Positions 43,107 through 51,623 of a DNA stretch of 64,000 bases are shown here, piece by piece. Numbering within the stretch: position 1 is the first letter of the stretch; each line of letters starts with the position of its first letter. This DNA is from Agromyces hippuratus. Its GTDB lineage: Bacteria > Actinomycetota > Actinomycetes > Actinomycetales > Microbacteriaceae. The stretch lies in contig NZ_JACCFI010000001.1 of assembly GCF_013410355.1 (NCBI RefSeq), positions 248,001 to 312,000 of the forward strand. Reading direction: 5' to 3'. The position numbers and the translations under genes were made by a program. Below the pieces are notes generated by a model that had not been told where the DNA came from, searched no databases, and saw nothing but the letters and a program-made list of their open reading frames with translations.

Positions 43107-43316
43107 TCACATGGGCAGGAAGCCGGCGCTGCGGTGGAGCGCGTCGCGCTCGGCGAGCGCTGCTTCTGCGGTGGCCCGTGCATCGATGCGGCGTTGCAGC
43201 CGGTCGCGATCGTTGCGTCGCGCCGCGCGCTGCAGCCCCCAGCTCGCAAGGCTGAGACCGCTGCGCACCGCCCAGCCGGAGAGGAGTCCGGAATCGGGTG
43301 AGAGCAGGGTGGTCAT
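43107..43316 (-). CDS. Small hypothetical protein coupled to the ArsR-type regulator
   Basis: A 69-residue protein with a weakly hydrophobic N-terminal half and an Arg/Asp/Ala-rich helix (about 30-60). I do not recognise it. Its ATG overlaps the stop of the upstream regulator (ATGA) and has GAAGGAGG ahead, so it is a coupled gene and may be under the same autoregulation. Confidence 0.7.
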   Translation of the reverse strand: MTTLLSPDSGLLSGWAVRSGLSLASWGLQRAARRNDRDRLQRRIDARATAEAALAERDALHRSAGFLPM

Positions 43317-44008
43317 CGTTCCTCCTTCGGTGACGTGTCGTTGTTCGGAGAGGTGTCGTTCTTCGAGGTGTCGCCGGTCGGCTCCCCGCGCACGAGCGGG
43401 AAGGCGTTGACATGCAGCTGCACGGGCCGGGAGCCGGTCGACGGTGTGCGCTTGTAGGCCGTGACGTACTTCGCGATCGCCGCGTCGATGTCGGCGACGA
43501 GGCCGCTCAGCTGCTCGGGCGTCAGGCGCAGGTTGATGGTGTCGCTCGTCGCGACGTCGAGCCACGCGTCGTCGAACACGTGCTCGCCCTCGCTGAGGAA
43601 CTCGCGGAAGTTCTGTTCGCGCTTGCGGAACCACTCGTCTTCGACGAGCTTGACCGCGAGACGGTCGGCGCTGCCCGGCGGCAGCGAACGGGCATCGGGA
43701 ATCGCGATCGACCCCGGCGTGCGCTCCCACCAGCGCTCGCGGCCTTTGCCTCGCGTGGTGTCTTCGCGCACGAGCCCGGCGCCTTCGAGCTGCCGCAGGT
43801 GGTAGCTCGTCGAGCCGCTCGATTCGCCGAGTCGTTCGCCGAGCCCGCTCGCGGTGAGCGGGCCGTACGCCGAGAGCTCGTCGTAGATGCGAACGCGCAG
43901 CGGGTGCGCGAGCGACTTGAGGCTCGCCGACGGCAGCACGTGATCGATGCCGGGGTGGCGGCTGCTGCTCGGCTGGGCCGTGAGGTCGTCGGGGTTCGTG
44001 GTTGCCAT
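43313..44008 (-). CDS. ArsR-type winged-helix transcriptional regulator
   Basis: A 231-residue protein. A winged helix lies at about 25-95 (LAHPLRVRIYDEL, SGSTSYHLRQLEGAGLV, then the wing), followed by a helical domain of about 80 residues and a repetitive Asn/Asp/Thr/Ser-rich tail (DTSKNDTSPNNDTSP). Cys metal sites are absent, so the signal is not a thiol-bound metal. TATCTT sits six bases before the ATG, inside an array of TGCAA motifs. Confidence 0.9.
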   Translation of the reverse strand: MATTNPDDLTAQPSSSRHPGIDHVLPSASLKSLAHPLRVRIYDELSAYGPLTASGLGERLGESSGSTSYHLRQLEGAGLVREDTTRGKGRERWWERTPGSIAIPDARSLPPGSADRLAVKLVEDEWFRKREQNFREFLSEGEHVFDDAWLDVATSDTINLRLTPEQLSGLVADIDAAIAKYVTAYKRTPSTGSRPVQLHVNAFPLVRGEPTGDTSKNDTSPNNDTSPKEER

Positions 44009-44071
44009 GTTGCAAAGATACCGCTGCAAAGAAAGCTTTGCAAGGATTTGTTTGCAACGAGTTCTCTGCAA
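44009..44071 (-). promoter_or_regulatory. TGCAA motif array over the ArsR-type promoter
   Basis: TGCAAAG at 44011-44017, TGCAAAG at 44025-44031, CTTTGCA at 44036-44042, TTTGCAA at 44051-44057 and TGCAA at 44067-44071 lie within 61 bp, and the second and third form the dyad GCAAAG-AAAG-CTTTGC. The first overlaps the -10 TATCTT (44020-44015). The segment is AT-rich for this genome. An autoregulatory operator is inferred. Confidence 0.7.
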
Positions 44072-44118
44072 CTCTTTCGGCCGCCGGAACCGCTCGCCGG
44101 TGCGGGATCGAAGCGGGC

Positions 44119-45060
44119 TCAGCCGGGTGCCGGCCGAGCGAGTCGGGCGAGGGTCGCGTCGGCGATTCGCCCGGCGCTGCCCGGGGCGAGGCCGAGGTAC
44201 AGCATCGGTTCGATGAGCTCCAACTCGAGCGCGGCGAGCCGCCCGTCGACGCGCACGACGTCGACGCGGGCGTAGAGCAGGTCGAACGGGAGGCGCGCGA
44301 GCATCGACTGCACCTCCGCGAGGTCCGACCGCTCGGCGGTGGCTCGCTCCACGGTGCCGCCGTAGATGCCGTGCGCCCGGAAGTCGCCGGTGGCCGGACG
44401 CTTTCGCAGCACGTGGCTCGACTCGCCGCCGAGGAAGACGAACGAGAGTTCCCCCTCGTCGAGGATCGCCGGTGCGAACGGCTGCACCATGACCTCGGTC
44501 TCGGGTGGGATGGCGTCGAGTGCCTGCTGCAGGGTTGCGGCGTCGGCGCGCACGACGCCCGATCCGCCCACGCCGACCGCGGGTTTCAGCACGAGCTCGT
44601 GCCAGCCGGCCTCGGCGACCGCTGCGTGGAGCCGCGATGCGCCTGCCGGCGTTCCGCGCACGAGCGGCACGATGGGCACGCCGAGGTGATCGAGGTCGTC
44701 GAGATAGTGCTTGTCGGCATTCCAGCGCACGGCCGCACCGGAATTGAGGAGTGCGGCACTCGATCGCTCGATGGCCGCGATCACCTCGAGGAAACGCGGC
44801 AGTCGATCGACGTAGTCCCACGTGCTCCGGATCACGACGGCGTCATACGCGTTCCAGTCGACCTCTGCGCTGCTCCACGCGACGGGCTCGGCGTCGACGC
44901 CGCGCTCGGCGAAGGCGTCGAGGAGCCGATGGTCGTCGTCGAACAGCGACTCCACGTCGGGGATCTCCCAGGTCACGAAGCCGGGGAGTCGTTCGCAGCG
45001 GAGCACGGCGATGCGCATCGGCTTCGCACGCGACATCGGATCCGTGCCGCTGCCGGTCAT
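44119..45060 (-). CDS. ATP-grasp domain protein (RimK/glutathione-synthetase-like)
   Basis: A 313-residue protein with an N-terminal pre-ATP-grasp Rossmann-like part (IAVLRCERLPGFVTWE, VIRSTWDY) and an ATP-grasp core (LVLKPAVGVGGSGV for the phosphate loop, ELELIEPMLYLGLAPGS at the metal site). It likely ligates a carboxylate to an amine. The partner substrates are unknown. CATACT lies six bases before the ATG. Confidence 0.88.
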   Translation of the reverse strand: MTGSGTDPMSRAKPMRIAVLRCERLPGFVTWEIPDVESLFDDDHRLLDAFAERGVDAEPVAWSSAEVDWNAYDAVVIRSTWDYVDRLPRFLEVIAAIERSSAALLNSGAAVRWNADKHYLDDLDHLGVPIVPLVRGTPAGASRLHAAVAEAGWHELVLKPAVGVGGSGVVRADAATLQQALDAIPPETEVMVQPFAPAILDEGELSFVFLGGESSHVLRKRPATGDFRAHGIYGGTVERATAERSDLAEVQSMLARLPFDLLYARVDVVRVDGRLAALELELIEPMLYLGLAPGSAGRIADATLARLARPAPG

Positions 45061-45136
45061 GGCGCCAGTATGGCACCGGCTGTTCGATCGACGTGCGCGA
45101 CGGCGCTGCGCGGCGCAGGGCGGTGCCGCTCGTGCC

Positions 45137-45595
45137 TCAGCGCTCGAGCAGCGGAGCGAGTCGATAGGGGATGAGCTCGCCCATCGCGAGCGAGGTCTCG
45201 GTGCGCTCGACGCCGTCGATCGCGAGGATCTCGCCGTCGATGCGGAAGAGGTCGTGCGCGTCGCGGCAGACCACCCGCACGAGCAGGTCGATCGAGCCCG
45301 AGAGCCCGTGCGCCTGGATCACCTCGGGGATGCGCCCGATCTCGTCGACGACATCGCCGAGCAGCTTCTGGCGCACGTGCACCGAGATGAACGCCTCGAT
45401 CGGGTAGCCGAGCGGCGCCGGGTCCATGCTGCGCTCGAACGAGAGGAAGGCGCCGGATGCCTCGAGGCGTGCCATGCGCGCCTGCACGGTGTTGCGCGAG
45501 AGGCCGAGACGGTCGGCGAGCGCCACCACGGTCGCCCTCGGGTCGGGGGCGAGCGCCGTCAGCAGCGCCTTGTCGACAGCGTCGTAACCGGTCAT
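45137..45595 (-). CDS. Lrp/AsnC family transcriptional regulator
   Basis: A 152-residue regulator with an AsnC-type HTH (about 5-60, LADRLGLSRNTVQARMARLE) and an RAM ligand domain (about 70-150). It is divergent from the 2-oxoacid dehydrogenase genes and the shared gap holds a dyad, so it probably senses branched-chain amino acids and controls them, as BkdR does elsewhere. TATCGT lies eight bases before the ATG. Confidence 0.93.
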   Translation of the reverse strand: MTGYDAVDKALLTALAPDPRATVVALADRLGLSRNTVQARMARLEASGAFLSFERSMDPAPLGYPIEAFISVHVRQKLLGDVVDEIGRIPEVIQAHGLSGSIDLLVRVVCRDAHDLFRIDGEILAIDGVERTETSLAMGELIPYRLAPLLER

Positions 45596-45641
45596 AACGC
45601 CACACGATAGCAGTCGAACACCCGATCGAACCGTGCAACAT

Positions 45642-45668
45642 GCTCAACGGTGCTTTGGATGGTTGAGC
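45642..45668. promoter_or_regulatory. Candidate Lrp-type operator dyad
   Basis: GCTCAAC (45642-45648) and GTTGAGC (45662-45668) form an inverted repeat with 13-bp spacer in the 166-nt gap between the Lrp gene and bkdA. Its centre lies about 60 nt from the Lrp start and 107 nt from bkdA. Confidence 0.6.
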
Positions 45669-45761
45669 TGTGTGCGAGATCGACGTACGCTCTGGGTATC
45701 CGGCAGTGCCGCCGGGCGCGGGCAGCCCACGAAGCGAGTCCGCCGACAGCGAGGATCGACG

Positions 45762-46931
45762 ATGACCCCATCCGACCGAGACGCCACCGGGCTCTTGACC
45801 AGGCCCGACGACTTCGTGCAGCTCGTGACCCCCACGGGCGAACGCCACGCGAACGCGGAGTTCGATCCGTGGATCGCCGACATCGATCTCGGAGCCCTCG
45901 GCCGTCTCTACCGCGACATGGCGATCGTGCGGCGCATCGATTCCGAGGCGACCGCCCTGCAGCGTCAGGGCGAGCTCGGACTCTGGCCGCCGCTGGCCGG
46001 CCAGGAGGCCGCGCAGATCGGCGCCGGTCGCGCGCTCCGCGACGACGACTTCATCTTCTCCAGCTACCGCGAGCACGCGCTCGCCTGGGTGCGCGGCGTC
46101 GAGCCGGCCGAGCTGCTCTCGGTCTGGCGGGGCACCGCGGCCTCGGGGTGGAACCCGTTCGAGCACGGCATGGCCGTGCCGCAGATCATCATCGGCGCCC
46201 AGGCCCTGCACGCCACCGGCTACGCCATGGGCGCGGCCTGGGAGGGCTCGGATGCCGCGGCCATCTCGTTCTTCGGCGACGGCGCCACGAGCGAGGGCGA
46301 CGTCAACGAGGCGCTCGTCTTCGCGGCGAGCTTCGACGCCCCGGTCGTCTTCTTCTGCCAGAACAACCAGTGGGCGATCTCCGAGCCCGTCGGGCTGCAG
46401 TCGAAGCAGCACCTCGCGCGCCGCGCCGACGGGTTCGGCATGCCCGGCGTGCGGGTCGACGGCAACGACGTGCTCGCCGTGCTCGCCGCCACTCGCATCG
46501 CACTCGACCGCGCCCGCCGCGGCGAGGGCCCGACCTTCATCGAGGCGGTCACGTATCGCATGGGACCGCACACGACGGCCGACGACCCCAAGCGATACCG
46601 CACCGACGACGAGCTCGCCGAATGGCGCGAACGCGACCCGCTCGCACGGGTGCTCGCGCTGCTCGAGGCATCCGGCGTCGACGTCGTCGGTCTCGAGCGC
46701 GACGTCGCGACCGACGCCGACCGTGCGGCGGCCGAGCTGCGCGCCGCCATCACGACGATCGCCGACCCCGAGGCGCTGACCGTCTTCGACCACGTCTACG
46801 CCGAACCCAACAGCCACCTCGAACGCCAGCGCGAGCACTACACGCGCTACCTCGCGATGTTCGAGGACGCATCGACGGAGCACAGCACGGATGCCGCGGC
46901 ATCCGAGACCGCCGAAGGAGGCGCACGATGA
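45762..46931 (+). CDS. bkdA: Branched-chain 2-oxoacid dehydrogenase E1 alpha subunit
   Basis: A 389-residue TPP-dependent subunit. The TPP motif is GDGATSEGDVNEALVFAA ending FFCQNNQWAIS, and the phosphorylation-loop region reads YRMGPHTTADDPKRY. Pyruvate dehydrogenase E1 alpha is similar, but the leucine-pathway genes that follow favour branched-chain oxoacids. The ATG at 45762 has GAGGAT six bases upstream. The N-terminal 45 residues are poorly conserved. Confidence 0.92.
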   Translation: MTPSDRDATGLLTRPDDFVQLVTPTGERHANAEFDPWIADIDLGALGRLYRDMAIVRRIDSEATALQRQGELGLWPPLAGQEAAQIGAGRALRDDDFIFSSYREHALAWVRGVEPAELLSVWRGTAASGWNPFEHGMAVPQIIIGAQALHATGYAMGAAWEGSDAAAISFFGDGATSEGDVNEALVFAASFDAPVVFFCQNNQWAISEPVGLQSKQHLARRADGFGMPGVRVDGNDVLAVLAATRIALDRARRGEGPTFIEAVTYRMGPHTTADDPKRYRTDDELAEWRERDPLARVLALLEASGVDVVGLERDVATDADRAAAELRAAITTIADPEALTVFDHVYAEPNSHLERQREHYTRYLAMFEDASTEHSTDAAASETAEGGAR

Positions 46932-47938
46932 CCACGCTCACCCTCGCGAAGGCCCTCAACGCCGGACTCCGCCGCGCGCTCGCCGACGACGACAAGGTCG
47001 TGCTCATGGGCGAGGACATCGGCACGCTCGGCGGCGTGTTCCGCGTCACCGACGGGCTGAAGGCCGAGTTCGGGGCGAAGCGGGTCGTCGACACGCCGCT
47101 CTCGGAGGCCGGCATCGTCGGCACCGCCGTCGGGCTCGCGTACCGCGGCTTCCGGCCTGTCATCGAGATCCAGTTCGACGGCTTCATCTACCCGGGGTTC
47201 GACCAGATCGTCGCGCAGGTCGCGAAGCTGCACTACCGCTCACGTGGGAACGTGCGCATGCCGATCACGATCCGAGTGCCGTTCGGCGGCGGCATCGGCG
47301 CGGCCGAGCACCACTCGGAGTCGCCCGAGGCGTACTTCGCCCACACGGCGGGCCTGCGCGTCGTCGCCTGCTCGAACCCGGCCGACGCCTACATGATGGT
47401 GCGCCAGGCGATCGCGAGCGACGACCCAGTGCTGTTCTTCGAGCCGAAGCGGCGCTACCACGTGAAGGGCGAGGTCGACGAGACGGCCAGCCTCGCCGAT
47501 GCCCGGCCGATGGGCGTCGCGACGACCGTGACCGCCGGCACCGACGTGACGCTCGTGACCTACGGTGCGCTCGTGCAGACGGCGCGCGACGTCGCGACGG
47601 CGGCCGCCGAAGACGGCGTCTCGGTCGAGGTCATCGACCTGCGATCGATCGCTCCCGTCGACTACGCGACCATCGAGGCCTCGGTGCGCCGCACCGGTCG
47701 GCTCGTCATCACCCATGAGGCGGGCCAGCAGGGCGGCGTCGGCGCTGAACTCGCCGCCTCGATCACCGAGCGGTGCTTCGAGTTCCTCGAGGCGGCCCCG
47801 GTGCGCGTCACCGGACATGACATCCCGTACCCGCCGGCGAAGCTCGAGCGGCACCACCTGCCCGACCTCGACCGCATCCTCGACGGGGTCGACCGCGTGA
47901 TGGGTCGGCCGAACTCGCTGAGCGGGGTGGAGGCGTGA
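46928..47938 (+). CDS. bkdB: Branched-chain 2-oxoacid dehydrogenase E1 beta subunit
   Basis: A 336-residue transketolase-like beta subunit (VLMGEDIGTLGGVF, QFDGFIYPGFDQIV, THEAGQQGGVGAELAA). It completes the alpha2beta2 E1. Its ATG overlaps the E1 alpha stop (ATGA), coupling the two. Confidence 0.95.
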   Translation: MTTLTLAKALNAGLRRALADDDKVVLMGEDIGTLGGVFRVTDGLKAEFGAKRVVDTPLSEAGIVGTAVGLAYRGFRPVIEIQFDGFIYPGFDQIVAQVAKLHYRSRGNVRMPITIRVPFGGGIGAAEHHSESPEAYFAHTAGLRVVACSNPADAYMMVRQAIASDDPVLFFEPKRRYHVKGEVDETASLADARPMGVATTVTAGTDVTLVTYGALVQTARDVATAAAEDGVSVEVIDLRSIAPVDYATIEASVRRTGRLVITHEAGQQGGVGAELAASITERCFEFLEAAPVRVTGHDIPYPPAKLERHHLPDLDRILDGVDRVMGRPNSLSGVEA

Positions 47939-47940
47939 GC

Positions 47941-49359
47941 ATGATCCGCGACTTCCCGCTGCCCGACCTCGGCGAGGGACTCACCGAGTCCGAGCTCGTC
48001 GCCTGGCGCGTCGCCGTCGGCGATCGCGTCGAGCTCAACCAGATCATCGCCGACGTCGAGACCGCGAAGGCCGTGGTCGAGCTGCCGTCTCCCTACGCGG
48101 GCGTCATCACGGCGCTGCACGCGGCCGAGGGCGAGACGATCGATGTCGGCGCGCCGCTCTTCTCCTGCGACACCGGCGAAGCGGATGCCGCGGGCCCGGC
48201 GACGACCGCCGGTGCGGCGTCGCCCGCCCAGGCCGCCTCGGCGGCGCCGGCCTCGTCGAGTGCCGGCGCAGGCACCGCGGCCGAGGCCGCACCCGGGCCG
48301 AACCTCGTCGGCTACGGCGCCGCGGCCGAGACCGGCCCGAAGCGACGCGCACGCCGCTCGGCGCTCGTCGCCGACCTCGTGCCCGCGGTGCCCGAGTCGC
48401 CGGCCGAGGCGACCGTCGCCGAGACCGTTCCGGCGCAGTCCGCGTCGCCGTCGCGCACCGAACGTCCGCGGTCGACGCCGCCCGTGCGCAAGCTCGCTCG
48501 CGACCTCGGCCTCGACCTCGAGGCGATCGAGGGCAGCGGCGAGCGCGGCCTGATCACCCGCGATGACGTCGAGCGCGCGGCATCCGCCCTGGCGATGCCG
48601 GTGCCCGACGACGTGTCGTCGCTGGTCGCCGGAGCGCCGGTCGCGGCCGGCGCCGCACCCGCCGAGACTCGGATCCCGATCAAGGGAGTGCGCAAGCACA
48701 CCGCCGCGGCGATGGTGCGGAGCGCCTTCACCGCCCCGCACGTGACCGAGTTCCTGACGGTCGACGTGACCGCGACGATGGAACTGCTCCGCGGGCTGCG
48801 CGACAACCGTGAGTTCGCAGATCGCAAGGTGACGCCGCTCACGGTCGTCGCGAAGGCCGTGTGCATCGCCGCCCGGCGCACGCCCGAGGTGAACTCGCGT
48901 TGGGACGAGGAGGCGCAGGAGATCGTGCGGTTCGGCGGTGTCAATCTCGGCATCGCTGCTGCGACCGAGCGCGGTCTCGTCGTGCCGAACGTGAAGGGCG
49001 CCGAGCGGATGACCCTGATCGAACTCGCCGATGCGATCGCTGCGCTCGCCGAGACGGCACGGGCCGGGCGCACGAGCCCCGCTGATCTCTCGGGCGGAAC
49101 GATCTCGATCACGAACATCGGGGTCTTCGGCATCGATGCGGGCACGCCGATCCTGAACCCGGGGGAGGCGGCGATCCTCGCGATGGGTGCCGTGCGGCGC
49201 CAACCGTGGGAGTACCGCGGTGAGATCGCGCTGCGCGAGGTCATGACGCTGTCGCTGTCGTTCGACCACCGTCTGGTGGACGGTGCACAGGGTTCGAGGT
49301 TCCTCGCCGACATCGGAGCGATCCTTCGCGAGCCGGGTGTCGCGCTGACCATGGCGTGA
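47941..49359 (+). CDS. bkdC: 2-oxoacid dehydrogenase E2 (dihydrolipoyl acyltransferase)
   Basis: A 472-residue E2: one lipoyl domain with lipoyl-Lys43 (VETAKAVVEL), an Ala/Pro linker (about 80-175), a peripheral-subunit-binding domain (RKLARDLGLDLEAIEGSGE) and the acyltransferase core with FDHRLVDG (His443). ATG 47941 lies seven bases after GGAGG; a GTG at 47935 overlapping the previous stop is the alternative. No E3 is in the window, so lipoamide dehydrogenase must come from elsewhere. Confidence 0.95.
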   Translation: MIRDFPLPDLGEGLTESELVAWRVAVGDRVELNQIIADVETAKAVVELPSPYAGVITALHAAEGETIDVGAPLFSCDTGEADAAGPATTAGAASPAQAASAAPASSSAGAGTAAEAAPGPNLVGYGAAAETGPKRRARRSALVADLVPAVPESPAEATVAETVPAQSASPSRTERPRSTPPVRKLARDLGLDLEAIEGSGERGLITRDDVERAASALAMPVPDDVSSLVAGAPVAAGAAPAETRIPIKGVRKHTAAAMVRSAFTAPHVTEFLTVDVTATMELLRGLRDNREFADRKVTPLTVVAKAVCIAARRTPEVNSRWDEEAQEIVRFGGVNLGIAAATERGLVVPNVKGAERMTLIELADAIAALAETARAGRTSPADLSGGTISITNIGVFGIDAGTPILNPGEAAILAMGAVRRQPWEYRGEIALREVMTLSLSFDHRLVDGAQGSRFLADIGAILREPGVALTMA

Positions 49360-49386
49360 ACGCCGCCACGGCGAGAGGATGTGCGT

Positions 49387-49698
49387 ATGGACGCTCGCAC
49401 CATCCTCTCGCCGGCGGACACCGCCGATGACCTCGCCGGCACCGCCTTCATCCACGTCGACGACCACCTCGTGGGCGGCTTCGGCACGGCCGACTTCGCG
49501 ACCGCGGTTCGGCTGCTCGACGAGGTCGCCGTCGTCGCCGACGAGCTGAACCACCACCCCGACGTGCGGCTCGGCTGGGGACGTGTCGAGTTCGAGCTCA
49601 CCTCGCACGACGTCGGAGGGGTGACCTCGCGCGATGTCGCCCTCGCGGGGCGCATCGGCGAGATCGCCGCCGAGCAGGGCGCCCGACCAGGGAACTGA
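49387..49698 (+). CDS. 4a-hydroxytetrahydrobiopterin dehydratase (PCD/DCoH family)
   Basis: A 103-residue protein with the family motif ELNHHPDVRLGWGRVEFELTS then HDVGGVTSRD. It dehydrates the carbinolamine formed by aromatic amino acid hydroxylases; in bacteria lacking those, the role is unclear. It begins 27 nt after the E2 stop, perhaps in the same transcript. An in-frame GTG at 49381 is an alternative start. Confidence 0.9.
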   Translation: MDARTILSPADTADDLAGTAFIHVDDHLVGGFGTADFATAVRLLDEVAVVADELNHHPDVRLGWGRVEFELTSHDVGGVTSRDVALAGRIGEIAAEQGARPGN

Positions 49699-49738
49699 CA
49701 CCTCGGCGATCGCCCCGAAACGGACGCTCCACTTCGAT

Positions 49739-49744
49739 TAGGCT
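49739..49744 (+). promoter_or_regulatory. -10 element TAGGCT with a normal leader
   Basis: TAGGCT lies 61 bases before the ATG at 49806, leaving an mRNA leader of about 55 nt with a GAGGAG Shine-Dalgarno. This contrasts with the leaderless type elsewhere. Confidence 0.55.
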
Positions 49745-49805
49745 CTCCGCAAGCAGGCAACCGCCCTACTCGCCCTCCCCCCTGCCGGATGTCCGAGGAG
49801 ACCCG

Positions 49806-50009
49806 ATGAGCGCACCAACGTCCCGCGAGTGCACCATACGCGGCGTGGAGGGCGTCACCTGCAACGAGATCCGACGTGGCCCGGGCATGGTCTCTGAAGC
49901 GGAGCGCGACGAGACCGTCGCGCGAGTGCTCAGTGCCGAGCAGGTCAGCATCAGGGCTGGTTCCTGGTGCGTGCCCGGCGGCGCCGAGAAGATCGTCCGC
50001 GGCGAATGA
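49806..50009 (+). CDS. Small hypothetical protein with three cysteines
   Basis: A 67-residue soluble protein that I do not recognise. Cys9, Cys19 and Cys56 are present (ECTIRG, VTCNE, SWCVPGG). Support for it being real: CCGAGGAG five bases before the ATG, G/C-biased third positions, a TAGGCT promoter and an ATGA overlap with the next gene. Confidence 0.6.
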   Translation: MSAPTSRECTIRGVEGVTCNEIRRGPGMVSEAERDETVARVLSAEQVSIRAGSWCVPGGAEKIVRGE

Positions 50010-50380
50010 CCGCCCGCCCCGATCGCGCTTCGTCGGCTGACGCATGGCTCGCGCCATACGCCCCCGGCCCGGTGTCGCCGCGCCGCAAGGAGATCGTCAA
50101 GCGCATCTTGAGCGTCCTCGCCCTCGGGTGGGCGATCTGGATCGCCGTATCGGCGATCATCACCGTGCCCGGCTCGTTCGACGGCGCGACCGGTTTCATG
50201 GGGTACCTGATCACCTTCGGCCTGGCTTTCGCGCAGATTCCCTCGTTCGTCGTCGGCCTGGTGCTGCTGATCGTCATGCGACCGAGGTGGCCGAACATCG
50301 TGACGATCGCGATCTGCGTGTTGCTCAATCCGGTCGTCGTGATGTTCGTTGCAATGGGCGTCGCCGCCTCCGCGTACTGA
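50006..50380 (+). CDS. Small three-TM membrane protein
   Basis: A 124-residue protein with a cytoplasmic N-terminus of about 30 residues and three hydrophobic segments (about 33-55, 63-90, 95-120). I do not recognise the family. It starts at an ATG overlapping the stop of the preceding small gene, so the two form a coupled pair. Confidence 0.75.
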   Translation: MTARPDRASSADAWLAPYAPGPVSPRRKEIVKRILSVLALGWAIWIAVSAIITVPGSFDGATGFMGYLITFGLAFAQIPSFVVGLVLLIVMRPRWPNIVTIAICVLLNPVVVMFVAMGVAASAY

Positions 50381-50389
50381 GAGGCGCCC

Positions 50390-50872
50390 TCAGTCGAGCG
50401 CGTAGACGCGCTCCTCGATCTCGGCGTCGCGCACGTTGGCGAAGCTCGTCTCGGTGGCGATGTGCCGGAACCCGAGCTTCTCCAGCAGCGCGATCGACGG
50501 AGCGTTGTCGGCGGCCACGCGGGCGCGCACCGGGCGCTCGTGCACCTCGTCGAGGAACAATCGCATCGCCCGGGTGGCGATGCCCTCGTGCCAGTGCGCC
50601 GGGTCGATCCAGCACGTGAGTTCGGGCCGGCCGTCTTCGAACCACCGGCTGACGCTGCCGACGATCACCCTGTCGGCGCGCACGGTGCGGGTGTCGACCG
50701 TGGGGTCGGCGAGGAGTCGCCGCCAATGCGCGTCGAACATCGCGCGATCGCTCGGATCGGGTGACGTGAACGCGGCCATGCGCACGGCGGTGGGGTCCTG
50801 CTCGAATCCGAACAGAGCGTCGAGATCGCCCGCGCGGGTCGCGCGCAGGGTCACGACATGAGGCTCGCCCAT
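50390..50872 (-). CDS. GNAT family N-acetyltransferase (RimJ/RimL type)
   Basis: A 160-residue acetyltransferase with the layout of ribosomal-protein-type GNATs: LRATRAGDLDALFGFEQDPTAVRMAAF, the CoA region WHEGIATRAMRLFLDEV and NAPSIALLEKLGFRHI. Its start lies inside the end of the TetR gene (22-nt overlap), so it is probably cotranscribed with that gene. Confidence 0.9.
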   Translation of the reverse strand: MGEPHVVTLRATRAGDLDALFGFEQDPTAVRMAAFTSPDPSDRAMFDAHWRRLLADPTVDTRTVRADRVIVGSVSRWFEDGRPELTCWIDPAHWHEGIATRAMRLFLDEVHERPVRARVAADNAPSIALLEKLGFRHIATETSFANVRDAEIEERVYALD

Positions 50873-51519
50873 GTCATTTCCTCCAGGATGCCGCGGATGG
50901 TGCCGTCGGCGGGTCTGCGCCCGGGGATGCGGGCGCTGTGCGGAGTGGAGTTCAGGAGACCGAAGGCGGCGTGTGCCCGGACCCTGAGCTCCGTCTCGGC
51001 CCGATCGGGCCGGAGTCTGTGGAGGGTGTCGACCCAGTGCTCGACGTACTGACGCTGGAGGAGTCGCACCTCGTGCCGGGCGCCGAGGTCGAGCTGCTCG
51101 AGCTCCCGGTCCTGCACGAGGATCACGTCGGCGTCGCCGAGGGCGAAGTCGACGTGGAACGCGATGAGTTCGCGAAGCGTCGTCGCCGGGTCGGATGCCT
51201 CGCCGAGCACGCGCTCGGCGCCGTCGAGCAGCGTGCGGCTCGCGCCCTGGAGGATCGCGGCGAGCACGGCGGCCTTGCCCGGGAAGTGGCGGTAGACGGC
51301 GGGGCCGCTCACGCCGACGGCGGCGCCGAGGTCTTCGATCGTGACACCGGCGTACCCGCGCTGCGCGAAGAGCGTCGCGGCCGCGGTGAGGATCGCCTGG
51401 CGGCGATCGGCCTTCTGCCGGCTGCGCTCAGTGGCGGCTGCTGCGGTCGCGGCATGGGCCGTCGGCGCGTCGGCGAGGCCGTCGCCGACGATCTCGGCCG
51501 TGCTCGGTGTGGTTGCCAT
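50851..51519 (-). CDS. TetR family regulator of the acyl-CoA carboxylase genes
   Basis: A 222-residue TetR protein. An Ala-rich N-terminus of about 35 residues is followed by the HTH (RGYAGVTIEDLGAAVGVSGP then YRHF) and an all-helical ligand domain. It is divergent from the carboxyltransferase gene, and the gap has two 16-bp dyads that recur before the biotin carboxylase operon. It is therefore the likely repressor of leucine degradation, perhaps responding to an acyl-CoA. Confidence 0.93.
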   Translation of the reverse strand: MATTPSTAEIVGDGLADAPTAHAATAAAATERSRQKADRRQAILTAAATLFAQRGYAGVTIEDLGAAVGVSGPAVYRHFPGKAAVLAAILQGASRTLLDGAERVLGEASDPATTLRELIAFHVDFALGDADVILVQDRELEQLDLGARHEVRLLQRQYVEHWVDTLHRLRPDRAETELRVRAHAAFGLLNSTPHSARIPGRRPADGTIRGILEEMTWASLMS

Positions 51520-51523
51520 CTCG

Positions 51524-51567
51524 GTTAATGCTCGCTAACATCGGGAATCGAGTTAGTGCACACTAAC
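51524..51567. promoter_or_regulatory. Paired TetR operators, first copy
   Basis: GTTAATGCTCGCTAAC (51524-51539) and GTTAGTGCACACTAAC (51552-51567) lie 28 bp apart between the divergent TetR and carboxyltransferase genes. The spacer starts ATCG and the block matches one at 54756-54797. Confidence 0.85.
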
Positions 51568-51623
51568 CGAAATCCTGCGCCGGCCACAAGGGGGCGCGCC
51601 GTCGACGAAGACTGGTGGCACGC

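Noticed and set aside
43107..43316. The region after pnp as a possible continuation of the pnp operon.
   Set aside because: A strong terminator follows pnp and the next genes are on the opposite strand.
40603..43413. A 936-codon open frame on the minus strand opposite pnp.
   Set aside because: It is the G/C-biased shadow of the pnp reading frame; its product is His/Arg/Glu-rich with no motifs, and pnp is certain.
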